64,000 bases of DNA from NCBI GenBank assembly GCA_944325245.1, contig CALUZM010000001.1, positions 1-64,000 of the forward strand, read 5' to 3'. The position numbers were made by a program, and so were the translations under genes. Shown here piece by piece: positions 38,333-46,020 of this stretch. Position 1 is the stretch's first letter, and each line of letters opens with the position of its first letter. The notes under the pieces are model-generated. The model was given only the letters and a program-made list of their open reading frames with translations. It did no database searches and was not told where the DNA came from. The stretch comes from an uncultured Massilimicrobiota sp. (lineage in GTDB: Bacteria > Bacillota_I > Bacilli_A > Erysipelotrichales > Coprobacillaceae).

Positions 38333-39028
38333 TTACCAATCAATCTGTCGACATTTTGCAAACTTTGAATAGGCTGATGTTTTCTGTGAAAGTCCTTGTA
38401 TCGCCATTTTCACAATATCAGGTAAAAATTCATTATATTTCACTTCGAATACTGCAAAATCATCTACACCTATTTTTCTATGATCCAATGATAAAAAATC
38501 ATATATATTTTTATATGTACACAAATATCTATCTATTGTTAATCTTACCTTGGATACATCATATGTATAAGCCTGCCTTTGGTATGATACAATCACACAA
38601 GGTTTTAATAATTCTCCTTTTAATGCACTATAAAATTCAATCATTAATGGATTACCACTTTTTAATAAAAAATCTATATCTCCATTCAATATATCTTGAA
38701 CCTGTTTAACAGTCAATTTCGTAGAACGTTTCGCACATAACCCATTATGTTTCATTTTCTTTTCTAATCGTATAAAACTTAAATCATGATTATAATATCG
38801 TATTCTAAACTTATGCCTTTGTGATACCCCATTTAACTTTTCTTTTAAAGCTCTATCATCAGGTGTATCAAAATAAAGACTATGAACATCATAATATCCT
38901 TCATTTAATGTATAATGATCTTTAGAGAATAATAAATTCAATCTTCGATTTAAAATCTCTGCTTCTAATGGATTGATAATATGTTTAAGTTCGTGCCGAT
39001 ATTGAATAGGTTTATAATTCTTAATCAT
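38333..39028 (-). CDS. VTC-domain polyphosphate polymerase
   Basis: 231 residues forming the tunnel-shaped VTC/CYTH-like catalytic domain, which in the yeast VTC complex makes polyphosphate from ATP. Conserved basic and acidic residues are seen in order: YRHELKHII, YYDVHSLYFDTP, RHKFRIRYYN, IRLEKKMKHNGLCAKRS, CVIVSYQRQAYTY, VRLTIDR and FAVFEVKY, which line the tunnel and hold metal. I use the ATG at 39028 (MIKNYKPIQYRHELK), with GAGAGG nine bases before; two upstream ATGs are possible. It lies between the anti-sigma factor and DUF4956. Confidence 0.88.
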   Translation of the reverse strand: MIKNYKPIQYRHELKHIINPLEAEILNRRLNLLFSKDHYTLNEGYYDVHSLYFDTPDDRALKEKLNGVSQRHKFRIRYYNHDLSFIRLEKKMKHNGLCAKRSTKLTVKQVQDILNGDIDFLLKSGNPLMIEFYSALKGELLKPCVIVSYQRQAYTYDVSKVRLTIDRYLCTYKNIYDFLSLDHRKIGVDDFAVFEVKYNEFLPDIVKMAIQGLSQKTSAYSKFAKCRQIDW

Positions 39029-39073
39029 AAGCATAACCTCTCTATAAATTGAGGAGTTTATTTCCATAAACTC

Positions 39074-40039
39074 CTACATTTTCACATCAAATGAAACAAT
39101 TTCTCCACTAATAGCATTCACTTGATAACTATAACTTGCATATGAATCTGTAAAATTCACATTATATACAAGTTGATTGCTTTTAACATCCAATTCATCT
39201 TCATACGACTTCAAATCATTAAGAGTCACTTGAGCATGTTCTAAAACTTTTGTTCTAACTTCTTCATCTCTCAAATATCCACTATGACTCTCTACCCCAT
39301 CTATCGTAATTGTTTTAAACTGTATATTTTTATAATGAATTAATGTATTTAAATCATTAATGGAAAGATCAACCAAATCAGAAAATTCATAATCTGGACT
39401 GACACCTATTAATTTTTTTATTAACGTGACCTTACCTACAGAAATCCCATATTTTTTAGCTAATTCCTGTCGTTCTTTAGAAAAACTGTAATCCTGTGAA
39501 ACAACTGATGCATTTAATGAATAACCCGATAAAATATCTTTAACATCTGATGCAACTTGTTCTTTCAATTCTTCTCTAATTTCTTTATCCTGTCCTTGAA
39601 CACTAACTAAAACTGAATTTTTAGCTTCACTTATATATCCATATTTAAACATACTTCCTATAATAGCATTTACAGCTACATCCAAATCTGTATTTTCTAA
39701 ATCCATCTCTTCTAAAACAAGAACTGCATCTTCATTGTGACAAATAACCTCTTCTACTCGCCTTTCATTATTGACTTCCAATTCAATGCTTGGATTCACT
39801 TCAAAGGCAACTGAATAAGCCTCTTGTGAAGGCCAAAAAAGAAAACCAATCACAATCATACACATAACAACTGCAAGTGATAATGATTTATGAATATGAA
39901 TTTTTCTTTTATGAACTTCATCTTCAGGTCTAACTTGAGATATGTACTGTATATCTTGGAGTAATTCATTTTTTCTTGAAGGTGTATGAACACTTTGAAA
40001 TTCCTGTCTAATCATCTTTTTTATCTTTCTATTATTCAT
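39074..40039 (-). CDS. RsgI-like transmembrane anti-sigma factor
   Basis: 321 residues: a ~50-residue cytosolic domain, one helix (about 52-70) and an outer domain that starts AFEVNPSIELEVNNERRVEEVICHN, the RsgI periplasmic pattern. In RsgI-type proteins this domain cleaves itself at the Asn-Pro bond of the NPS motif (residues 82-84) as I recall. The C-terminal 80 residues look PepSY-like (SGYLRDEEVRTKVLEHAQV, YSYQVNAISGEIVSFDVK). It starts three bases after the sigma factor gene, the usual order for sigma/anti-sigma pairs, so it should hold that sigma factor inactive at the membrane until a surface signal triggers proteolysis. Confidence 0.82.
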   Translation of the reverse strand: MNNRKIKKMIRQEFQSVHTPSRKNELLQDIQYISQVRPEDEVHKRKIHIHKSLSLAVVMCMIVIGFLFWPSQEAYSVAFEVNPSIELEVNNERRVEEVICHNEDAVLVLEEMDLENTDLDVAVNAIIGSMFKYGYISEAKNSVLVSVQGQDKEIREELKEQVASDVKDILSGYSLNASVVSQDYSFSKERQELAKKYGISVGKVTLIKKLIGVSPDYEFSDLVDLSINDLNTLIHYKNIQFKTITIDGVESHSGYLRDEEVRTKVLEHAQVTLNDLKSYEDELDVKSNQLVYNVNFTDSYASYSYQVNAISGEIVSFDVKM

Positions 40040-40042
40040 AGT

Positions 40043-40561
40043 TCATTCCTCCAAACTTTTTTTCAATTTCTTTAATGAACGATGATATTTATTTAAAACT
40101 GTTGTTAATTTCATTTCCATAATTTCAGAAATTTCTTTAAAAGTTAATCCTTCTTCTACATGTAAGATGATGATTTCTCTTTCTTCAACTGAGAGTTTAT
40201 CCAATAGAACCCGAATCATCATCTTATCATGTATATCTTTCATCCCTTCATCTACATCATCAATTTCATAATCGACAACCTGTTCTCTATTATGTTTTCT
40301 AAACGACATATAAGTGATGTTGCGAGAGATTGTTATTATCCATGCTTTAGGATGACCATTTTCTTTATACAGATGAATATTTTTATATATCTGTATAAAA
40401 GTATCGTGAGTCAAATCCTGTGCCATTTCCTTTGATTTGGCAATACTATAAATATAGCGATAAATATCATCACGCATCAAATCATATATTTCTCCTAAAA
40501 TATCTGTTTCATTTTTTAATCGAATTAACAATTTCTCTAATTTTTTCTCTCTTAACATCAT
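40043..40561 (-). CDS. ECF-type RNA polymerase sigma factor
   Basis: 172 residues with region 2 (YDLMRDDIYRYIYSIAKSKEMAQDLTHDTFIQIYKNI, visible as AQDLTHDTFIQIYKNIHLY and WIITISRNI) and region 4 (LSVEEREIIILHVEEGLTFKEISEIMEMKLTTVLNKYHRSLKKLK; HTH core TFKEISEIMEMKLTTV). It is flanked by an RsgI-like lipoprotein gene upstream and an RsgI-like anti-sigma gene downstream. GGAGAG precedes two ATG codons. Its regulon probably includes its own cluster with the VTC, DUF4956 and CotH genes; no promoter consensus could be derived from this window. Confidence 0.93.
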   Translation of the reverse strand: MMLREKKLEKLLIRLKNETDILGEIYDLMRDDIYRYIYSIAKSKEMAQDLTHDTFIQIYKNIHLYKENGHPKAWIITISRNITYMSFRKHNREQVVDYEIDDVDEGMKDIHDKMMIRVLLDKLSVEEREIIILHVEEGLTFKEISEIMEMKLTTVLNKYHRSLKKLKKSLEE

Positions 40562-40647
40562 TGATCTCTCCTATGATGTTAATATCTCATTTATGATTTA
40601 TCTATTTCTTGCATGTTTATATTAAGAATATATTAAGTTTACGTTAA

Positions 40648-41015
40648 TTAATCATCGTAATTTGTATCATCATGATCATCATCTTTGTCATAATTTGTAT
40701 CATCATCATCATGATCATCATAATTTGTATTATCATAGTTTGTATTGTCATAATTTGTATTTTTATTTGTTGATTGTCCTGAACTTGATGGTTGTGTTGA
40801 TGGTTTTGAAGTAGCAGGTTTATTTGTTGACTGATAATTCGTATTATCATCATAATTCGTATTATCATAATTTGTATTATCATAATTTGTGTTTTTACTT
40901 GTTTGTGATGAAGTTGATGGTTTGGATGCTGCTGGTTTACTTGTTGAATTATAGTTTGTATTATCATAGTTTGTATTGTCGTAATTCGTATTGTTTTGAT
41001 TTGTTACTTTATTTT
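40648..41015 (-). repeat. Nested tandem repeats (15-bp units encoding NTNYD)
   Basis: Fifteen-base units encoding NTNYD occur in three clusters (about 40648-40770, 40830-40900 and 40950-41010), and the clusters plus Ser/Pro linkers themselves repeat with a larger period. Near-identity of units makes copy-number change by slippage likely. Confidence 0.8.
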
Positions 41016-41919
41016 GTGTTGTCTGTTGTGTATTTGATGGTTTACTTACAGGTTTAACTTCTGGTTCAACCTCTCTTTCTACAATCCCTTTTGCAGCACT
41101 CACTTCATATTCATATTCATTTTGATTATATTTAAATTCTATATCATAAGTCAAAACACCATTTTCCATATCATAATCAATTTCCAATTCTTTAATCTGA
41201 CTCTTTGAAACGGAAGCATTCTTTAATGCGATATTTAAAGCTTCATCTTTTGTAATATATTGTTTTGTACTAACATTTCCTACCATTTTATTGGCATTTT
41301 TTTGTGTATCATCTTTATCTAAAGACTGATAAATTAAAATTAAATCTTGAGCATTAAGTTTCACCAAATCCTCTACTTTATATGTCTTCTTAGCATCATC
41401 ATTTTCATCTATAATATCTTCAATTAAATTTGCTTTTCCATAAGAAATGCTGTATTTATTCATCAAAGATTCCACATCATCATCAATATCTATATCTTGA
41501 GAATAAATAGCACCTTCAATAGAATAACTCTTCAATGTTGTATAAATATATTGACTCAATTCATCTTCTAAGGCCACTCTTGCTTGATCATCATCATTTT
41601 CAACTGACAATAAGACTGTATTTTGATTTGCATTTAAATATCCATTCTTCACCAGCGATCCAAGGACAGCATTCATTGCGACATTCGCATCTGCCTGTTC
41701 TAACTCCATATCTTGTAATACTTTTTTAGCATCATCATTAACTGCGATAGCTTCTATAACTTTATCGTCCTCATCCAAATGTAATTGGATACTAGGATTC
41801 ACATCTAGTGTCACAAGACTCGTATATTTTTGTGCACTTTGTCCATTTCCACACCCAGTCACCATTGATAACATAATGACTCCTGTTCCTAATAATTTTA
41901 TCATATTTGTTTTTTTCAT
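40648..41919 (-). CDS. RsgI-like lipoprotein with NTNYD repeats
   Basis: 423 residues. The signal peptide ends in a lipobox MVTGC (Cys23). Residues ~32-270 are a homologue of the outer part of the anti-sigma factor: TLDVNPSIQLHLDEDDKVIEAIAVN (NPS at 41-43), AMNAVLGSLVKNGYLN, and the PepSY-like end TYDIEFKYNQNEYEYEVSAAKG. From about 290 the protein is low complexity: three clusters of NTNYD pentapeptides (2-4 each) split by Ser/Pro/Thr/Lys linkers (SKPAASKPSTSSQTSK and similar), ending in DHDDDDTNYDKDDDHDD. It has no membrane helix besides the lipid anchor, so it sits outside the membrane and may compete with, or sense for, the anti-sigma factor. First gene of the cluster. Confidence 0.82.
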   Translation of the reverse strand: MKKTNMIKLLGTGVIMLSMVTGCGNGQSAQKYTSLVTLDVNPSIQLHLDEDDKVIEAIAVNDDAKKVLQDMELEQADANVAMNAVLGSLVKNGYLNANQNTVLLSVENDDDQARVALEDELSQYIYTTLKSYSIEGAIYSQDIDIDDDVESLMNKYSISYGKANLIEDIIDENDDAKKTYKVEDLVKLNAQDLILIYQSLDKDDTQKNANKMVGNVSTKQYITKDEALNIALKNASVSKSQIKELEIDYDMENGVLTYDIEFKYNQNEYEYEVSAAKGIVEREVEPEVKPVSKPSNTQQTTQNKVTNQNNTNYDNTNYDNTNYNSTSKPAASKPSTSSQTSKNTNYDNTNYDNTNYDDNTNYQSTNKPATSKPSTQPSSSGQSTNKNTNYDNTNYDNTNYDDHDDDDTNYDKDDDHDDTNYDD

Positions 41920-41997
41920 AGTTTTCTCATCTCCTTCACTCTATTAATGTATAAACATACTGATTTATCACAACAAAATTAAAAAAATTTTTATAAC

Positions 41998-42025
41998 AAA
42001 AAAACATCCTTTTCAGGGATGCTCT
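41998..42025 (-). terminator. Terminator of the deoC operon
   Basis: CATCC / GGATG stem (42005-42009 and 42017-42021) with A-rich flank that reads as T7 on the minus strand. Confidence 0.65.
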
Positions 42026-42054
42026 TTTTTAAAATATAAAACACGTTATTCTTC

Positions 42055-42735
42055 TCATAATTTATGATTATCTTCTTCAAATTCTTCCAATATCTTGAGT
42101 GAACTGCTTGTTCCAATACGACTTGCTCCAGCTTCTATCATTGCTCGGCATGTTTTCCAATCACGTATTCCCCCTGCAGCTTTAACTTTGACTTCATTAC
42201 CAACTGTTTCTTTCATTAAACGAATATCTTCTACTGTTGCTCCTGAAGTTCCAAAACCAGTACTTGTTTTGATATAATCTGGTTTTACTTGTTTCGCGAT
42301 GAGCGCTATATGTTTTATTTCATCTTTTGTAAGATAACAATTTTCAAAAATCACTTTACAAATTCTATTATTTTGATGACAGATCTGTACAATGCTTTTC
42401 ATTTCTTTTTCAATATAATCCCAGTCATGCATCTTTGCCTTTCCAATATTAATCACGTAGTCAATCTCATCAGCTCCATCATCAATAGCCTGTTTTGTTT
42501 CAGCTAATTTGATATCTAATGTTGTCTGTCCTAATGGAAATGAAATAGCTGCACCGACATGAATAGAAGTTCCTTTCAGTAATTCTTTACACAACTTTAC
42601 TGGTTCACTGTTAATTGCTACCATTGCAGCTCCAATATCTTTAGCCTCATCACATAATTTAATAAAATCATCTCTCGAGGCATAAGCCTTTAAAAACGTA
42701 TGATCAAACATACTAGCTAGTTCTTCTTTTGTCAT
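42055..42735 (-). CDS. deoC: Deoxyribose-phosphate aldolase
   Basis: Splits 2-deoxyribose 5-phosphate to glyceraldehyde 3-phosphate and acetaldehyde. The 226-residue barrel has FDHTFLKAYAS, DEIDYVINIGKAK with an active-site Asp, the Schiff-base lysine in DYIKTSTGFGTSGAT, and VKVKAAGGIRDW with the second lysine. It is the last gene of an operon with GntR and HAD genes, next to a mannose-family PTS operon rather than to the usual nucleoside genes (deoB, deoD), so it might serve a related sugar phosphate; that is inference. Confidence 0.93.
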   Translation of the reverse strand: MTKEELASMFDHTFLKAYASRDDFIKLCDEAKDIGAAMVAINSEPVKLCKELLKGTSIHVGAAISFPLGQTTLDIKLAETKQAIDDGADEIDYVINIGKAKMHDWDYIEKEMKSIVQICHQNNRICKVIFENCYLTKDEIKHIALIAKQVKPDYIKTSTGFGTSGATVEDIRLMKETVGNEVKVKAAGGIRDWKTCRAMIEAGASRIGTSSSLKILEEFEEDNHKL

Positions 42736-42747
42736 GTCAAAACCTCC

Positions 42748-43374
42748 TTATAATAATTTCAACAATTGCATGTGATTTGTAATAATTATATCACTTTGAC
42801 TTTGATTATTTTGAAATTTTCCTGAATAGTAAGCAACAACTTCTAAACCTGCCATTTTTGCTGCTTGTATTCCAAAAGTACTATCCTCTACAACAAACAA
42901 TGGCTTTTGATATTTTTGTTGTCTTACAATTATTTGATAAACTTCCGGACTAGGCTTTGTTTTTTTAACATCTTCTTTTCCCATGTAAAATAATATATAC
43001 TTATCTAAGTTTAAATCTGTCAAAACTTGTTTTATTATTTTTCTTGGTGACGAAGAAGCTATGATAATATCAATATTCTTTTGAAAGATATTTTCTATGC
43101 ATTGTTGAACATTTGGAAAAACTATTTGCTGATAATTAGGGAATTTTAATTCCTGAAGATACTTTTCAAAAAGGTATTGAATATTACCTTGATAATTAAT
43201 ATATTCTTTTAAAATATCAAATATATCTTTAGTATTTAAACCTAGTATTTCTTCTAGTTTCTTCTCTGGTATAACATATCCTCTAGATACAAAAAAATTC
43301 CTTAACTGGTTCATGTACCAACTTTCACTATCAATAATAACTCCATCCATATCAAAAATAATATACGGTTTCAT
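42748..43374 (-). CDS. HAD phosphatase/phosphomutase (beta-phosphoglucomutase-like)
   Basis: 208-residue HAD protein of subfamily IA. Motif I is FDMDGVIIDSES, motif II is IIASSSP, and the later VVEDSTFGIQAAKMAGLEVVAYY is the typical motif IV with Glu-Asp. A helical cap lies between residues 15 and 80. Such proteins are either sugar-phosphate phosphatases or beta-phosphoglucomutases; the residues visible do not settle this. It lies between gntR (one base apart) and deoC. Confidence 0.88.
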   Translation of the reverse strand: MKPYIIFDMDGVIIDSESWYMNQLRNFFVSRGYVIPEKKLEEILGLNTKDIFDILKEYINYQGNIQYLFEKYLQELKFPNYQQIVFPNVQQCIENIFQKNIDIIIASSSPRKIIKQVLTDLNLDKYILFYMGKEDVKKTKPSPEVYQIIVRQQKYQKPLFVVEDSTFGIQAAKMAGLEVVAYYSGKFQNNQSQSDIIITNHMQLLKLL

Positions 43375-43375
43375 C

Positions 43376-44128
43376 TTAACCCCTCTTAAATGTTGCTGTC
43401 ATATTAATAAAAGTAACATCTAAAGATGAAATAGAATATTCTATGACTGCTCCATCGTCAGCATATCCAATATCTTGAACAAGCATAATTGGATTTGTAG
43501 AGCTGACTTCTAAAATTTTTCTAACTTCACTATCAGGTAAACTTGGAATTAGTGTTTCTCGAATAATGGATACCTTTAATCCTTTACTATCCAGATACTG
43601 GTAGAAATGCTGTGCTGCTTCTTTAGCCTCTTTATCAAAATTTTCTAATAATTTTTTATCAATATATGAGCGTGAAAATGATGCTACCTTTATTCCAGCA
43701 TATCTGACTCTATCCATGACCCATACAAGATCACCTACATTTATTGATAAGTGTTTAGCAATATCTGGTGTAGCCTCAGTTATTCCAACATTTAAAAATT
43801 TTGTTTTACAAACAAAACCATTTCTATTAATAACTTTATCTAATTTATATATTGTTGAATTGATAACCTCTTGTTGATCATTAATTTTTTTCTTAGATGA
43901 AACAAATGTTCCAACGCCTTTTCTTTTATATAAATAACCCTCAGTTACAAGCTCATTTAATGCCTGTCTAACTGTTGTTCTGCTTAACTGATATTTATCA
44001 ATTAATTCGTGTTCAGTGGGAATTGTTTCATCTTCCTTATAAACACCATCATCAATCAAATTGATTATAATTTGCTTTAGCTGGTAATATAATGGTAAAG
44101 GTATATTTTTATCAATAGTATATTTCAT
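43376..44128 (-). CDS. GntR/HutC-family transcriptional regulator (UTRA)
   Basis: 250 residues. The winged-helix domain (about 5-75) has LPLYYQLKQIIINLID, IPTEHELIDKYQLSRTTVRQAL and GYLYKRKGVGTFV, the last typical of GntR. The rest is a UTRA ligand domain with VWVMDRVRYAG and SIIRETLIPSLPDSEVRKIL. UTRA regulators sense sugar phosphates such as those produced by the neighbouring PTS. It heads an operon with HAD and deoC and lies head-to-tail behind the large sugar operon; both may be its targets. A palindrome TGTCAC-ATT-GTAACA lies just upstream. Confidence 0.9.
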   Translation of the reverse strand: MKYTIDKNIPLPLYYQLKQIIINLIDDGVYKEDETIPTEHELIDKYQLSRTTVRQALNELVTEGYLYKRKGVGTFVSSKKKINDQQEVINSTIYKLDKVINRNGFVCKTKFLNVGITEATPDIAKHLSINVGDLVWVMDRVRYAGIKVASFSRSYIDKKLLENFDKEAKEAAQHFYQYLDSKGLKVSIIRETLIPSLPDSEVRKILEVSSTNPIMLVQDIGYADDGAVIEYSISSLDVTFINMTATFKRG

Positions 44129-44146
44129 TTATATATCAACTCCTCT

Positions 44147-44161
44147 TGTCACATTGTAACA
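44147..44161. promoter_or_regulatory. Putative GntR operator
   Basis: TGTCAC-ATT-GTAACA, an imperfect palindrome with one mismatch, 20 bases before the gntR start. Probably an autoregulatory site. Confidence 0.4.
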
Positions 44162-44201
44162 TTTTTTCCATATTTTACCTATTTATTATTATTATAAATT
44201 T

Positions 44202-44232
44202 GAAAAAATAGGGATTTTCACCCTATTTTTTC
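44202..44232 (-). terminator. Terminator of the sugar PTS operon
   Basis: Perfect 12-bp stem GAAAAAATAGGG / CCCTATTTTTTC with a 7-base loop. It separates the PTS operon from the downstream gntR operon. Confidence 0.85.
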
Positions 44233-44246
44233 AAAAAGGGAAGTAT

Positions 44247-46010
44247 TTATTGATACGCATTACCCATATCCATATAACATTCTAAAACAGCCAATTCTTC
44301 ATCAGATTTATCTTTAGGTTTTATTACATATTGTCCAACACTTGCAGGAATAAAAACTGCTTCAGCATAATGAATTTCAATAGGCTCAAATTCATTATTA
44401 GGACTAACAATAATAGCTTCTTCTCCTTCTACAAGTACATGCAATTTTACATGATCCTTTGTTTCAAAAAACACTGGCTTATTAAACCAATATCTATCAA
44501 CTTTTAATAATTCATATTCCATTGTTCCACTATGCTCTTTTCTCCATCCAGTTCCTCTATCAACTTCAGCTTTTTTAGAAATAAGATGTTCTTTTACAAA
44601 TTTAGTTTGATATTTTTCTTGAATAACCTTTTCACCATGATCTATATTAATTGGTCTTGGTTTACCATCAGCATCAATACGTCCCCAATCCCAGAGTTTA
44701 AATGTCTGAAATCCAATTGGATTTATTTCTAATACTAAAGTATCTTTACCAGAAGCATGAATTGTTCCACTTGGAATATAAATATGGTCATGTTTTTTCA
44801 TTGGAAAACGATTAATCCATTGTTCATCATCAAATTCACCAGTTTTTTGAGCTTCTTTAAAGGCTTTAACCAGTTCCTCTTTTTTGACTCCATCCTTAGT
44901 CCCTAAATATACAGAACTTTTTTCAGATGTATCAAGAAAATAATAACTCTCATAATGTCCAAATGGAAAATTAAAAACTTCTTGTGCATATCCAATATCT
45001 GGATGAACTTGCAAACTTAAATTTCCACCACCCCATGTATCTAAAAAATCACATCCAACTGGGCAATTATATCCAAACCAGAAAAAATTTTGATTTCCTA
45101 AAAACTCAACAGCTTTATATTGTACTATATCTCTACCAATAATTCTAAATTCATTTTCTCCTAATTTTGCTAGTGTATTTTGAAAATTCATCCATCCAGT
45201 CATACCCCAAGCTGTATTTTCTTTATCAAGTCCTCCATTTAAAACATCCTTACACCAATGTCCACCCCATACTCCTCTATTAAAGAATGGTTCAAGTTTA
45301 AAAGGATGAGAAGCAAAGTAATTCAATGCTTTTCTAAAATCATCTCCTGTTGTCATAACAGGATTGTCTTTATTATCACCATCTATTACAAAATCCATAT
45401 CATCAAAAATATGACGTTTATGACTATCAAAATACTTGGATTCAACAAAATTAAAAATTTTTTCTTTTGTCAATGGATCTTCATCTGGATTATTCATTCC
45501 CCAATTTGTTAATGTCGAAAAATAACCATCTTTAATTCTTTGAATTGTAATATTGTTATATACAAGAATATTTCCCTTTGTCACCAAAGTTGCTCCTATT
45601 CCATAAATAACAATTAATCCTTGAGTACTATTTATTACTTCTTGCGCTGTTTTTAGCTTTTGTTTATCAAAATATTCATCTATTTTCCCAACTGCAAATA
45701 CTCCATTAATACGGTCTTCAGTTATAAATTTGTCTAATCTATCATGTAAAACAGTATCGGAAGCTTTCAGATCATCAGTACAAATCACTAATTGTGGATG
45801 AATATTATCTATTAAAAACTGTCTTATCTCTTTATGATTGATATGATAATATGAATCAATAACCAAGACACATTTAGAATCATATTTTTGTATTTCAGAA
45901 TCAATCACTCTACTTATTTGCTGATATCCTTTCCAAGATTGTGTTCCTTCTACGACAAATACAGGATGTAAATCAAAATTTGGAATTCTTTCATTTATCT
46001 TTTCGTACAT
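44247..46010 (-). CDS. Two-domain mannose-6-phosphate isomerase-like protein A
   Basis: 587 residues. The C-terminal ~350 residues are a class I phosphomannose isomerase-like cupin: GVWGGHWC, LSLQVHPDIGYAQE with zinc-binding Gln and His, YESYYFLDTSEKSS, HIYIPSGTIHASGKDTLVLEI with the third ligand, and KLWDWGRIDADGKPRPINI. The N-terminal ~230 residues, containing CVLVIDSYYHINHKEI and GLIVIYGIGATLV, are an alpha/beta domain that I cannot name. The next gene upstream is a close paralogue. GGAGGAC is a good ribosome-binding site. It ends the operon, with the terminator behind it. It may isomerise a sugar phosphate or nucleotide sugar other than mannose 6-phosphate. Confidence 0.8.
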   Translation of the reverse strand: MYEKINERIPNFDLHPVFVVEGTQSWKGYQQISRVIDSEIQKYDSKCVLVIDSYYHINHKEIRQFLIDNIHPQLVICTDDLKASDTVLHDRLDKFITEDRINGVFAVGKIDEYFDKQKLKTAQEVINSTQGLIVIYGIGATLVTKGNILVYNNITIQRIKDGYFSTLTNWGMNNPDEDPLTKEKIFNFVESKYFDSHKRHIFDDMDFVIDGDNKDNPVMTTGDDFRKALNYFASHPFKLEPFFNRGVWGGHWCKDVLNGGLDKENTAWGMTGWMNFQNTLAKLGENEFRIIGRDIVQYKAVEFLGNQNFFWFGYNCPVGCDFLDTWGGGNLSLQVHPDIGYAQEVFNFPFGHYESYYFLDTSEKSSVYLGTKDGVKKEELVKAFKEAQKTGEFDDEQWINRFPMKKHDHIYIPSGTIHASGKDTLVLEINPIGFQTFKLWDWGRIDADGKPRPINIDHGEKVIQEKYQTKFVKEHLISKKAEVDRGTGWRKEHSGTMEYELLKVDRYWFNKPVFFETKDHVKLHVLVEGEEAIIVSPNNEFEPIEIHYAEAVFIPASVGQYVIKPKDKSDEELAVLECYMDMGNAYQ

Positions 46011-46020
46011 AATAGTCCTC

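Noticed and set aside
40644-40967. Ile/Met/Gln-rich frame overlapping the NTNYD repeats
   Set aside because: It is the shifted reading of the 15-bp repeats inside a real lipoprotein gene.
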